From Trichormus sp. M33_DOE_039 (GTDB lineage Bacteria; Cyanobacteriota; Cyanobacteriia; Cyanobacteriales; Nostocaceae): a DNA stretch of 64,000 nucleotides. Each line of letters begins with the position of its first letter. Positions within the stretch are counted from its first letter, which is position 1. This document shows positions 1 to 8,287 of the stretch, in pieces. The stretch is taken from the NCBI GenBank assembly GCA_015296085.1, contig DVDT01000031.1, forward strand, positions 1 to 64,000. Direction: 5' to 3'. The notes beneath the pieces are model-generated. The model was not told where the DNA came from and did not search any database. It saw only the letters and a program-made list of their open reading frames with translations. Both the position numbers and the translations under genes were made by a program.

Positions 1-67
1 ACCATTGCGCTTCAAATGCTTGACAAAAATCATCTACATGGCAAAACAAAGCATCTAAACTAAACAT
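1..67 (-). mobile_element. IS982-type transposase, N-terminal fragment at window edge
   Basis: The minus strand opens with ATG at 67-65 and reads without a stop to base 1. The 22 visible residues (MFSLDALFCHVDDFCQAFEA then QW) resemble the start of IS982-family transposases, which typically begin with a short Leu-rich stretch followed by a Cys-x-x-VDDFCQ block. The rest of the gene lies outside the window, so intactness cannot be judged. An 8-bp inverted repeat (GGACAGGT at 69-76, ACCTGTCC at 107-114) lies just upstream and may belong to the element end. Family assignment rests on memory of the N-terminal motif only. Confidence 0.6.
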
Positions 68-316
68 AGGACAGGTTGCTGGATTTAACGCTATTTTCAG
101 CTTACTACCTGTCCCTTTCCTTATCCCGAACTCAGGTTACTTAGCAGTTGCATTCGTGATTACTCCCTTGGGCTTGCTTCCGCCCCGATGTCGTGATAAT
201 CTCCTTTTCCGCCAACGAGAGCGATCGCACTTTTGGCTCATTGGTGACTCAATACCTTACCGTTGGTGCATTTAGGAAGATGTCGTTTAACCCTCATATC
301 ACGACATTCTGCATCC
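68..316. other. Non-coding stretch between IS end and first gene
   Basis: No convincing gene. It should contain one terminal inverted repeat of the IS at the left edge, but without the other end it cannot be delimited. A short minus-strand frame (238-438) overlaps the next gene in another frame and has no family features. Confidence 0.4.
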
Positions 317-799
317 CTACACACAATATGACATGAGATTTCCAACTGGCTCCCAGTTACTTCCATTGTGGTGAAACAGTAAATAGTACCCACAGGCTGA
401 GTAAGCAATATGGACGAGTCCGTAATCCAATGATGCACTCAACCCTACACGGGACAGTGTAAACACTCCACGAGGTTTACGACTTTCTTGAGGTGTAAGC
501 TCAGAAATAAAGCGATATCCATTCTCAACATAAAATCGCTTTTCCAGAGTCCACTGCTGCGCATTTTTAATTTCGTAATCTTCAATCAGACCTTTGTGTT
601 TTATTACTTTATATTTAAACTCACCACCGAATCGTTCTAAGTTATTAAGCGTATGGAACTGCTCATCGGCGGTGTGGTCACTAAAAATAGTATCAGGTCG
701 ATGAAATAAGAACAGGTTTGTTTGTTGACAAACCGCAGTATCAATGTCGTACTCAGTCTGTGAAATTAAATTTTTAATTTCCATACCTACATTTTGCAT
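317..799 (-). CDS. Hypothetical protein, about 160 aa
   Basis: I do not recognise the family. The frame extends upstream to 892, but that extension runs through Pro/Gly/Arg-rich sequence that looks like dispersed intergenic repeat. I therefore prefer the ATG at 799 (MQNVGMEIKN) or the one at 784. The protein is soluble, with no signal peptide or membrane segment, and alternates charged and aromatic residues. The C-terminal 35 residues contain a YGLVHIAYSACGYYLLF stretch that looks like beta-strand. It sits between the IS fragment and the TrpD-like gene, with no operon partner. Real-gene status is moderately likely from length and amino-acid composition. Confidence 0.5.
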   Translation of the reverse strand: MQNVGMEIKNLISQTEYDIDTAVCQQTNLFLFHRPDTIFSDHTADEQFHTLNNLERFGGEFKYKVIKHKGLIEDYEIKNAQQWTLEKRFYVENGYRFISELTPQESRKPRGVFTLSRVGLSASLDYGLVHIAYSACGYYLLFHHNGSNWEPVGNLMSYCV

Positions 800-1102
800 C
801 AATAATGGACAGGGAGCTAACGACTTTCTGCGATCGCAATTTTCTCCCCCAGCCCCCAGCCTGCGAAGCACGACAGCGCAAGGAAGTTGCACAGTAATGG
901 CGGCTGGAAGCCTTATAGGTACAGCACTTTGAGCTAAGTGTTCAAATTTTTCTTAATTACTTTTCTTACCTATGCCAAATTACATAACTGTTTGACTATT
1001 TTTTCTATTGAGGTATTGAGAAAAATCTATCAACACCCCTAAAGCGATCTCACTGCACGTTGGCTCTAGGTGTCAACTTATGCCAAACTCAATGATCAAT
1101 AG

Positions 1103-2173
1103 CTATTGACTGTTAACTATTGATAAATGCCCCATATCCACAGCTTGAATAAGTTCTTGGAGTTTGTTAGCGACTGCACCAGTAGTTAATAAGTCTTGAG
1201 CTGTAGCTATACCTGTTTGCATATCACTACAAATTCCACTCCGCCAAAGATAAAATCCTCCATTCCACAAAGCTGTTTGCAGTAGTTCACTGGGTTTACC
1301 AGCTAACACTCCCTGCATCTCGGCTAGTAATTCTTCGGTACTGTTCAGGGGTACATTTTTAGTGGTGAAGCCGTAATCATGGGGGGAGAGTAGTAATCTT
1401 TCTATGGCTTGAGGTGGTTGAGATAAGGCGATGATGGCGGTGCGATCGCGTGGTAAATCACAACTCCCTTCTAATCCCTTAACCAAGGTAAATTTTGTCA
1501 CACCCCGCAGTTCCAAAGCCGTCTGAAACATCCCTTCTGTCGGTGGATGAACGAACCCCGTCACGATATGAACATCGCCAGCATAGGGACACCAAATTAA
1601 TTCCATTGTGGCGAAGGGCGGGCGTTTACCTAGTTGCTCACGGTATTCCCAAAGACTTTTGGTTAAGGGAAAATGCCGTGGTGTATAAACAAAGCCGATG
1701 CCTGTTTTCTCTAAGACGGCTTGGGTATTTGCTAGTGATAAGCCAGTCCAATCGACTCCTAACCCCTGCCAAATATCTACTAAGGGTAAACCGTATTTGG
1801 TTGGGAGGCGATCGCCACCGTGCATAATGACTGGTTGACCTGCTGTGGCAAGTATCAGAGATGTTATCGGGCTAATAGGTGCTGTCCTGGTTCTGCCGTC
1901 ATAAGGTTGACCCAGTACTATGACTGGATGTGTAGAATTGATGGGTTGTAGTTTCGGCCCCAGTTCCTCGTAAGCATCTAACATTCCCGCTAATTCTTCC
2001 CCTGTGGGACGTTTAATGCGGTGGGCAATCAAAAACGCTCCAATTTGGGCTGGTGTCGCTTCACCTAATAACATCATTTTAGTAGCTGTGGCAGCTTCCC
2101 CACGAGTTAAACTCTCGCTTGTATGGTTGCCGCTACCTACTTTTTTCAGCAGATCCCTGAATACAATGCTCAT
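1103..2173 (-). CDS. Anthranilate phosphoribosyltransferase family protein (TrpD2-like)
   Basis: About 356 aa, resembling the glycosyltransferase family 3 / TrpD fold. An all-helical N-terminal domain carries RGEAATATKMMLLGEATPAQIGA, the usual TrpD region that selects members of the family (roughly residues 22-45). It is followed by a nucleoside-phosphorylase-like domain with HGGDRLPTKYG. The canonical TrpD diphosphate motif GTGGD is not seen; the equivalent segment reads GQPYDGRTRT. This suggests the paralogous TrpD2/YbiB branch, some members of which bind nucleic acid rather than make tryptophan, so the substrate is unknown. The start at 2173 (MSIVFRDLLKK) is chosen because the ten residues upstream are encoded by a tandem GACTATTGAC-type repeat. 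It stands alone, on the same strand as the LysR gene. Confidence 0.75.
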   Translation of the reverse strand: MSIVFRDLLKKVGSGNHTSESLTRGEAATATKMMLLGEATPAQIGAFLIAHRIKRPTGEELAGMLDAYEELGPKLQPINSTHPVIVLGQPYDGRTRTAPISPITSLILATAGQPVIMHGGDRLPTKYGLPLVDIWQGLGVDWTGLSLANTQAVLEKTGIGFVYTPRHFPLTKSLWEYREQLGKRPPFATMELIWCPYAGDVHIVTGFVHPPTEGMFQTALELRGVTKFTLVKGLEGSCDLPRDRTAIIALSQPPQAIERLLLSPHDYGFTTKNVPLNSTEELLAEMQGVLAGKPSELLQTALWNGGFYLWRSGICSDMQTGIATAQDLLTTGAVANKLQELIQAVDMGHLSIVNSQ

Positions 2174-2175
2174 AG

Positions 2176-2245
2176 AAGTCAATAGTCGATGGTCAATAGT
2201 CAACAGTCAAGTTGGAGACTGGGGGCCTTTGACAGTGGACATTTG
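2176..2245. repeat. Short tandem repeats (GTCAATAGTC-type)
   Basis: Several imperfect copies of a GTCAATAGTC-like unit lie between the TrpD-like and LysR genes. They create a spurious upstream start for the TrpD-like gene. This is the kind of short tandemly repeated sequence scattered through Nostoc intergenic regions. A related stretch lies at 1090-1125, at the other end of the same gene. Confidence 0.6.
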
Positions 2246-2258
2246 ACTAATCATAACT

Positions 2259-3200
2259 TTAAGAGGCCGATCGCTGTCGCTGAAAGTGCGGTGGGATATT
2301 GTCTAGCACTAGTTGCCAGAAATGCTTAATTGGTGGAATTTGCAGACGGTCTTGAGTTGTAACCATGACTACCCGGCGACTGAGGGTAGAATTATCCGAT
2401 AATGAGCCACTGGTTGCTAAAGAGCGAACAGCAAGGGTAGGGTCAAGGCGTGCTTCCACTAATGCAGATGTGGGTAGCAAAGCTATTAATTCACCTTGGC
2501 GTACCACACCCCGGAAAGCATCTAGGGTATTGACTTCTAAAGCTGCTTGGAGATTAGCTTCTAGGCGTTCAAATTTTTCTTGGATGAGACGCTGCATCCC
2601 ATAACCATCTTTAAATACTACTTGGGGATAACGCACTATCTCTGCCCAAGGTACAAGTTCATATTGAGCAAGGGGATGATTCGCGGCAGTCAAAAGTTCG
2701 ATAGGTTCATCATAAAGGACTTCTACCACCATCTCTCGACCTGTGGTCAGAAAGCGATTATTCATGACAATCGCTAAATCTACTAAACCATCTTTGAGGA
2801 CTTTGAGGGCGCGATCGCTACCCAAAGATGTTACCCGCAACTGCACATCAGAATAATCACGACAAAACTTTTGTAATATCGGTGGTAAGTAAGAACCACA
2901 AACAGAATGAATCGCTGCAATACATAATTCTGGCTGCTTGCCGGCAATTAAATCTCTTAATTCTTGAGTCGCCGTTTCCCACTCTTGACAAATTTTGCGC
3001 GCGCGAGGTAATAAACGTTCACCACCTAAAGTCAATTTGGCTTGATTTGTCCGGTGAAATAATTCCAAACCCAAATCAGCCTCCAAAGACTGAATTTGGC
3101 GGCTAATGGTCGATTGAGTCACACCACATTTTTGGGCTGCTTTTTGGAAGCTACCAGTTTGGGCGATCGCTAAAAACGCTTGCAACTGCTCTAGTCGCAT
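2259..3200 (-). CDS. LysR-family transcriptional regulator (possible PacR)
   Basis: 313 aa, the normal LysR length. The N-terminal winged helix-turn-helix is clear: LEQLQAFLAIAQTGSFQKAA, then CGVTQSTISRQIQSLE as the recognition helix (about residues 3-60). A linker leads into a two-lobed periplasmic-binding-type effector domain (about 90-300) with the typical substrate-lobe phrase LVDLAIVMNN. It is not the RbcR or NdhR/CcmR type by its N-terminus. It resembles the carbon-metabolism regulator PacR of Anabaena, a match made from memory and not verified. The gene stands alone. The 400-bp upstream space would hold its own promoter and possibly an autoregulatory site, but I cannot point to one. 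Confidence 0.85.
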   Translation of the reverse strand: MRLEQLQAFLAIAQTGSFQKAAQKCGVTQSTISRQIQSLEADLGLELFHRTNQAKLTLGGERLLPRARKICQEWETATQELRDLIAGKQPELCIAAIHSVCGSYLPPILQKFCRDYSDVQLRVTSLGSDRALKVLKDGLVDLAIVMNNRFLTTGREMVVEVLYDEPIELLTAANHPLAQYELVPWAEIVRYPQVVFKDGYGMQRLIQEKFERLEANLQAALEVNTLDAFRGVVRQGELIALLPTSALVEARLDPTLAVRSLATSGSLSDNSTLSRRVVMVTTQDRLQIPPIKHFWQLVLDNIPPHFQRQRSAS

Positions 3201-3610
3201 GGGATATGTAGCCTGAATTACATTTATGGCTCTATTTAAGTTAACGGATTTTGATTTTGATTTTGGTAGAGCTTGTTACAGCTTTTGTTCCCTTTTTAGG
3301 AAAATAGTCATTGGTCACTGGCTTTTCTCTACTTTGTCTGCTCATTCCCAATGCCTCATCTAATCGTAAAAATACTGAACCGTTTAAGACTCGAACTATT
3401 TGCGTGAGTTAATCAAAAAATTCCTGAATTCTCAAGTCATTTGACACAGCATCAGGATAAATTCATAAAAATTACATTAAGTTTTGTTCACAAAATTGGT
3501 ATTTATTGTGTCCTCAAAATCATGATTTTGCAAAGAAGCCGTAATGATACTACCATCTGCAAAAAATTATGGTTATATTAATGACATGACAAAATAACCA
3601 CATTTGAGCG
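3201..3610. other. Divergent intergenic region between LysR gene and kinase gene
   Basis: AT-rich, with no reading frame of note. It must carry the divergent promoters of the LysR gene and the first kinase. A TATATT-like -10 element at about 3572-3577 lies near the kinase start. I see no tRNA or stable hairpin here. Confidence 0.4.
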
Positions 3611-4675
3611 ATGAATCGTTTTTCGGGGAACAGCACAAATTTACGTGAGTACGGTCTAGAGCGCAATCGGCTGGCTCAAATGTGTGGTTCTAAGCAATTA
3701 TTTCGCGATCGCTATGAAATATTACGCATTTTAGGTAGGGGTGGTTTTGGTATCACTTTTATTGCAAAAGATGCGGTATTACCCGGAAATCCCTTGTGTG
3801 TGATTAAACAACTCTGTCCCAAGGTCAGTAGTACAAAAGGCTGGCAAAATGCTTGTAAGCGATTTGCAAAAGAAGCGAAAACTTTAGCTCAACTTGGTAG
3901 CCACTCTCAAATTCCCATGCTGCTAGACTACTTTGAAGGCAATGGGGAATTGTACTTAGTGCAAGAATACATTCGGGGTTGGAACTTAGTACAAGAAGTC
4001 AGAAAAAATGGCACAAAGACAGAAACAGAAGTAAAACAGTTTTTACAAGAATTACTGCCAGTTTTGCAATATCTTGAGCAACATCAAGTCATTCATCGAG
4101 ATATTAAGCCCCTCAACCTGCTGCGCTGTGCTGATGATCAGCGTATAGTACTAATAGATTTTGGTGCAGTTAAGGACAAATTGCTGGATGAGAGAAATGA
4201 TTCACTTAATCCCAGCATGAATACTAACTTTGTAGGCACAATGGGTTTTGCACCGCCAGAGCAATTGTCTCTACATCCGGTATACGCCAGCGATATTTAT
4301 GCACTAGGTATGACTTGCGTTTATTTATTGACTGGCAAAAGTCCTTTAGAAATGGAACATGAGAACCAGACTGGTGAAGTGGGTTGGCATAAATATGTAA
4401 AAGTGAGTGATAGCTTCACGCGCATTTTAAATAAAATGTTAAAGTTCTCTGTCAGAGAAAGATTCCAAAAAGCTAGTGATGTAGTGACAGCTTTGAGGGT
4501 AGAACGCGACATACCAAACTTGATTAACTGTTTAACTACCCAACCCATCAGAAGTCAACACCCAAAACCAATAGCAACGGCTCAAGAATATATACCACCT
4601 ATAGCCAGAACCGCGATCGCTATTCGAGAATGGAAAGCTAAACAGCAAGGCAAGCAGTCTCAACGTCTATATTAA
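3611..4675 (+). CDS. Serine/threonine protein kinase (Hanks type)
   Basis: 354 aa cytoplasmic kinase. All core motifs are visible: glycine loop LGRGGFG (about residue 40), ATP lysine in CVIKQL, catalytic loop HRDIKPLN, metal-binding DFG in LIDFGAVKD, and activation-segment end GFAPPEQ. The kinase domain fills residues 35 to about 290. The roughly 60-residue tail is Pro/Gln-rich with no recognised domain and no membrane segment. The first 30 residues are poorly conserved, so the start could be slightly downstream, for instance at MCGSKQLF. It is followed by a second kinase in the same orientation 350 bp later. The separate upstream hairpin there argues for independent transcription. The substrate is unknown. 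Confidence 0.92.
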   Translation: MNRFSGNSTNLREYGLERNRLAQMCGSKQLFRDRYEILRILGRGGFGITFIAKDAVLPGNPLCVIKQLCPKVSSTKGWQNACKRFAKEAKTLAQLGSHSQIPMLLDYFEGNGELYLVQEYIRGWNLVQEVRKNGTKTETEVKQFLQELLPVLQYLEQHQVIHRDIKPLNLLRCADDQRIVLIDFGAVKDKLLDERNDSLNPSMNTNFVGTMGFAPPEQLSLHPVYASDIYALGMTCVYLLTGKSPLEMEHENQTGEVGWHKYVKVSDSFTRILNKMLKFSVRERFQKASDVVTALRVERDIPNLINCLTTQPIRSQHPKPIATAQEYIPPIARTAIAIREWKAKQQGKQSQRLY

Positions 4676-5024
4676 GGCAGAAGGCAGACTTGATCAAAGT
4701 TTCCTCCCTACAAATGAAAGTTGCCTTTTCACTTAAACCCCTACACTCCCTTTCAAACGAGAGAAAGATTAACTCTGTTTTAGCTTCTAGCCTCTACATC
4801 AAGATATTTTATTGCGGAATATTCTATAATCTAGGGAATAATTAATCAGGTAACGAGAAAACTGTTCAGGAAATTGCTTTTAACTCCTGTCTCGTACCAG
4901 TTTTTACTAGCATTTACCAGATTTACCATATCAATCACAAAATGGTTAGATCCCCAACTTCCTCAAGAAAGTGGGGGGATCTGGTAGACCAGCAAATTTG
5001 TCACGCAGCCGCACTTATCAGAAC
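4676..5024. other. Intergenic region with a strong hairpin before the second kinase
   Basis: No gene. An inverted repeat pairs AGATCCCC (4948-4955) with GGGGATCT (4975-4982), with further partial pairing inside. It lies 42 bases before the chosen start of the WD40 kinase. The reading frame of that kinase runs back into the hairpin (GTG at 4971), but the residues encoded there come from the repeat and should not be counted as protein. The hairpin is of the kind dispersed in Nostoc genomes and could act in the 5' leader. Confidence 0.6.
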
Positions 5025-7073
5025 ATGATCTGCTGCTTAAATCCAGACTGTCCAAATCCTCATAATTCTGATGGCAAAAAGTCCTGTCAAAGTTGTGGTA
5101 CTCCCCTAGTATCCATGTTAAGGAATCGCTTCCGTGTCATCCGAATGCTTTCCGATGAAGGAGGTTTTGGTAGGACTTATCTATCAGAAGATACTGATAA
5201 ATTAAATGAACATTGTGTCATCAAACAATTAGCACCAAAGTTTCAAGGAACTTGGTCACAAAAAAAAGCGGTAGAATTATTTGCCCAAGAAGCCAAACGC
5301 CTACAAGAATTAGGAGAACATCCCCAAATTCCGACGCTGTTGGCTTACTTTGAACAAGATAACTGCTTGTATTTGGTACAACAGTTCATCAATGGACAGA
5401 ACTTATTAAAGGAGTTACAGCAACGCAAAAGCTATAGACCTGGCGAAATCCAAGCGATTTTGCTGGATATACTACCTGTTTTGAAATTTATTCACGATCG
5501 CGGTGTGATTCACCGTGACATCAAACCAGAAAATATTATCCGTTGTCGCAGTGACGGGCGATTAAATCTCATAGATTTTGGTTCTTCCAAGCAATTAACC
5601 GCCAAAGTCCAAAATTTCGGAACATCAATTGGTTCACACGGTTACTCACCCCTAGAACAAATTCGGGATGGAAAAGCTTATGCTGCCAGTGATTTATTTG
5701 CTTTGGGGGCTACCTGTTTTCATCTATTAACTGGAGTTTCGCCGTTTCAATTGTGGATGGAACATGGCTATGGCTGGGTAACAAATTGGCGACAGTATCT
5801 GCACCGTCCCATCAGTCCAGAGTTGGATTTTGTGCTGGACAAGCTGTTGCAAAAAGACCTCAAAGATCGCTACCAAACAGCCGATGAAGTCCTCAAAGAT
5901 ATCACTCCCAAACAGCCACTTGCTTTACCAGCCGCTGGACAATCTTCAGGAAAAATCCCCTCCACCCAAGTACATCAAAAACCACGTTTATCATTTGTAC
6001 ACGGGTTAGTGCGAACTGGTGTTTTAGTGTCGGCTTTGATTCTGTTATTTGGCTTTAGTGAATCTTGGTATTACCAATATCGCCGCATTTACAGCAGTTT
6101 ATCCTCAAAACTGATGCCCCATCAGCATAATTCAGCATCAGGGGAAACGTTTTTAGTGCAGCCACAAAAACCAATCTTGCGAGAGGTTGCTTTAGCCAAC
6201 ACCATCCCAGGACATGAAAACCTGGTGTCTTCAGTCGCCATCAGTCCCGACAGTAAACTCATCGCTAGCAGTGGAGACGATCGCACTGTTAAACTTTGGA
6301 ATCTGTCCACAGGTGCAGAAATCGCCACTCTTAAAGGACATTCCGGTAAAGTCAATACAGTCGCCATCAGTCCTGATGGTAAAACTTTGGTCAGTGGTAG
6401 TGATGACAACACCATCAAAATCTGGAATCTCAAAACTCGTAAGTTAATTAACACCTTAGAAGGGCATAGCGATGCAATTCATACCCTAGCTATTAGTCCT
6501 AATAATAAAACTCTGGTGAGTGGTAGTGATGATAAAACTATCAAAATCTGGAATTTGACCACTGGTAGATTAATCAGTACACTCAGAGGTCATAGATTCT
6601 GGGTGAGATCAGTTGCCATCAGTGCTGATGGAATGACTATTGCTAGCGGTAGTTTTGACAAAACCATCAAAATCTGGAATTTACCAGATGAATCTCTGAT
6701 TCGCACTTTAGGGGGAAATGGCGAAACAGTGACATCAATTGCTTTCAGTCCAGATGGTAATACTCTTGCTAGTGCCAGTCGCGATCGCACCATCAAACTT
6801 TGGAATTTAGAAGCAGGTACAAGACTCCGCACCCTCAGAGGGAGTACAGAAACCGTCACAGCGATCGCTTTTAGTCCAGATGGTCAAATTCTCGCCAGTG
6901 CTAGCCGCGACCAAACCATCAAACTCTGGAACTTAGAAACTGGTGATGAAATTAGTACTCTTGTGGGACACGAGAACACAGTCACATCAGTAGCCTTTAC
7001 ACCAGATGCTCAAAGTCTAGTAAGTGGTGGTGAAGATAACACTATCAGAATTTGGCGTGTCAATGGTCAATAG
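5025..7073 (+). CDS. Serine/threonine protein kinase with seven WD40 repeats
   Basis: 682 aa from the ATG at 5025. Order: a four-cysteine ribbon at the very N-terminus (CCLNPDCPNP then CQSCGTPL); kinase domain (about 35-300) with ATP lysine in CVIKQL, HRDIKPEN, and IDFGSSK; a Pro/Gln linker; one membrane segment (about 327-345, VLVSALILLFGF); then seven WD40 repeats ending in KLWNL or KIWNL, enough for a complete propeller. The glycine loop reads SDEGGFG, so its first glycine is replaced. The propeller follows the only membrane helix and is probably on the opposite membrane face from the kinase, possibly as a sensor or scaffold. This architecture is common in filamentous cyanobacteria. It is the second of two kinase genes in tandem. 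Confidence 0.92.
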   Translation: MICCLNPDCPNPHNSDGKKSCQSCGTPLVSMLRNRFRVIRMLSDEGGFGRTYLSEDTDKLNEHCVIKQLAPKFQGTWSQKKAVELFAQEAKRLQELGEHPQIPTLLAYFEQDNCLYLVQQFINGQNLLKELQQRKSYRPGEIQAILLDILPVLKFIHDRGVIHRDIKPENIIRCRSDGRLNLIDFGSSKQLTAKVQNFGTSIGSHGYSPLEQIRDGKAYAASDLFALGATCFHLLTGVSPFQLWMEHGYGWVTNWRQYLHRPISPELDFVLDKLLQKDLKDRYQTADEVLKDITPKQPLALPAAGQSSGKIPSTQVHQKPRLSFVHGLVRTGVLVSALILLFGFSESWYYQYRRIYSSLSSKLMPHQHNSASGETFLVQPQKPILREVALANTIPGHENLVSSVAISPDSKLIASSGDDRTVKLWNLSTGAEIATLKGHSGKVNTVAISPDGKTLVSGSDDNTIKIWNLKTRKLINTLEGHSDAIHTLAISPNNKTLVSGSDDKTIKIWNLTTGRLISTLRGHRFWVRSVAISADGMTIASGSFDKTIKIWNLPDESLIRTLGGNGETVTSIAFSPDGNTLASASRDRTIKLWNLEAGTRLRTLRGSTETVTAIAFSPDGQILASASRDQTIKLWNLETGDEISTLVGHENTVTSVAFTPDAQSLVSGGEDNTIRIWRVNGQ

Positions 7074-7116
7074 TCAAAAGAGGGAAGGGCAGGAAGCAAT
7101 GCGGTCTTGGGCTTTT

Positions 7117-7256
7117 GAAGTGAACTACCTACACTGACCTGACGGTACAGTGTAGGCTTCCTGTCCAACAGAAAGCGTAGTAGTAGATTTCTTGCGTCCT
7201 CTATTACTGCGACTTATATCTGGGCGACAGGCTTTATCCCCCGTTCCAACTGAATC
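7117..7256 (-). pseudogene. Decayed 3' end of an IS200/IS605-type tnpB with terminal hairpin
   Basis: On the minus strand a 43-codon open frame (7256 to stop at 7127-7125) reads like the C-terminal tail of cyanobacterial TnpB proteins (VGTGDKACRPD, then VGQEAYTVPSGQ). A stop lies directly upstream in frame, so the gene is broken. Its last codons overlap a hairpin: CCTACACTG (7128-7136) pairs with CAGTGTAGG (7148-7156), extended by GAAG/CTTC (7117-7120, 7157-7160). This combination of tail and hairpin is characteristic of the region giving rise to TnpB guide RNA (omega RNA). No tnpA or tnpB body remains nearby. Confidence 0.5.
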
Positions 7257-7430
7257 CTAGTATTTTTATATGACTTAAAAGCGTTTGGTTTTTTCAAGTC
7301 GTTCTACTTGCCTGATTTTTTGGTTGATACGCTTGTAAATTGGGGTCTTTTAGGAGATGAAACATCTCTGGGGATGAAGGGGGGTAATCATGCAATTAAA
7401 ATTACCACCAACCACTTTTAAAGCAACCTC

Positions 7431-7811
7431 TTAAACTCTTTGGAGTACTCGATTTAAAATCACTCGACCTCTAGGATTAATTACCTGTACACGAATAAAG
7501 TAAGGATCACTTGGTCGCCAGGTAACTTGATATCTTGTACCATTATTATTCCAAGTGTAGACTTGACGTTGTTTATTGCCCGAAGCTTTAACTCCACCTA
7601 GACTGATATTAGAGCCATTGTTGCGATTTTGTCCGTAGTAATAATAGACATTACTTTGAAAAGATAAATTTACACTCCAGTCTCTATCAACAAATTCTCC
7701 TTCAGGATAATCAAATGTGGCCGCTACAGCTTGATGACTAACTGCCACATCAATCATAGCTGGTGCAGAAATGCCTAAAATGGTTGCTAGGGCGATCGCT
7801 CTGATGTTCAT
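7431..7811 (-). CDS. Small exported hypothetical protein
   Basis: 126 aa. The N-terminus is a signal peptide: MNIRAIALATILGISAPAMI, further small residues, then a likely cleavage after AVAA (about residue 31). The mature part is about 95 residues, rich in Asn, Tyr, Ser and Val, with a YYYYGQNRNNGSN stretch and alternating hydrophobic positions that suggest a small beta-sheet domain. No cysteines. I do not recognise a family. It probably resides in the periplasm or outside the cell. Transcribed alone, convergent to the kinase/WD40 gene, with the tnpB remnant between them. Confidence 0.65.
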   Translation of the reverse strand: MNIRAIALATILGISAPAMIDVAVSHQAVAATFDYPEGEFVDRDWSVNLSFQSNVYYYYGQNRNNGSNISLGGVKASGNKQRQVYTWNNNGTRYQVTWRPSDPYFIRVQVINPRGRVILNRVLQRV

Positions 7812-8287
7812 AGATTAACCTCTGATTAAGCGATATTTGGTATCAATCACTATATAACTTGTCAACTATGAACACAGTGAAACTTTACATGAAAATACTT
7901 AAGAATTGCTACAGCTTGTGTATATAAAAATTAATAGGTTGATGTTGCTATGAAACATTCACCATCTAGCTGCAATCATTCAAAGCAGCAGATGCAAACA
8001 AGCGATCGCTATCACACTTATTAAGCACTACAGATAGTAAGGAGTATAAATACTCTGTACGAATAAAACTTGCGATCAAAATCAACTATCCATCACTCAG
8101 TACAAGTGGATCTGATCAGACTTACTGTCTCTTGTCGTCAAAAGTACATCAGTCTCAATTTAAAATATGTGTAATCTAATTGTATAAAGCTAGACTTTAT
8201 ACAATTAGATTATGTCTACTAGATAGACTTTTTATTGCCTACAGGCAGCTACCAATCCAAAATTCGGACAGAAGCACGGTTGTATTA
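7812..8287. other. Intergenic region upstream of the hybrid kinase
   Basis: About 475 bases with no gene. It holds one HIP1 site and the 18-bp perfect inverted repeat described separately. Promoters for the exported protein (leftward) and the hybrid kinase (rightward) should lie here. Confidence 0.5.
8172..8212. promoter_or_regulatory. Perfect 18-bp inverted repeat upstream of hybrid kinase
   Basis: Arms 8172-8189 and 8195-8212 are exact reverse complements separated by five bases (CTAGA). The left arm reads TAATCTAATTGTATAAAG. It ends 75 bases before the chosen start of the hybrid kinase. No T-tract follows on the plus strand, so a classical terminator is unlikely. It may be an operator for a dimeric regulator, a leader hairpin or a small mobile-element footprint. 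A possible ATT start at 8180 lies inside the arm and is therefore implausible. Confidence 0.7.

Noticed and set aside
238-438. 66-codon minus-strand frame at the left end
   Set aside because: Overlaps the hypothetical gene in another frame, no ribosome binding site, no protein-like pattern.
3390-3410. T-arm-like GTTCGAGTC on the minus strand
   Set aside because: No acceptor, D or anticodon stems fit around it; not a tRNA.
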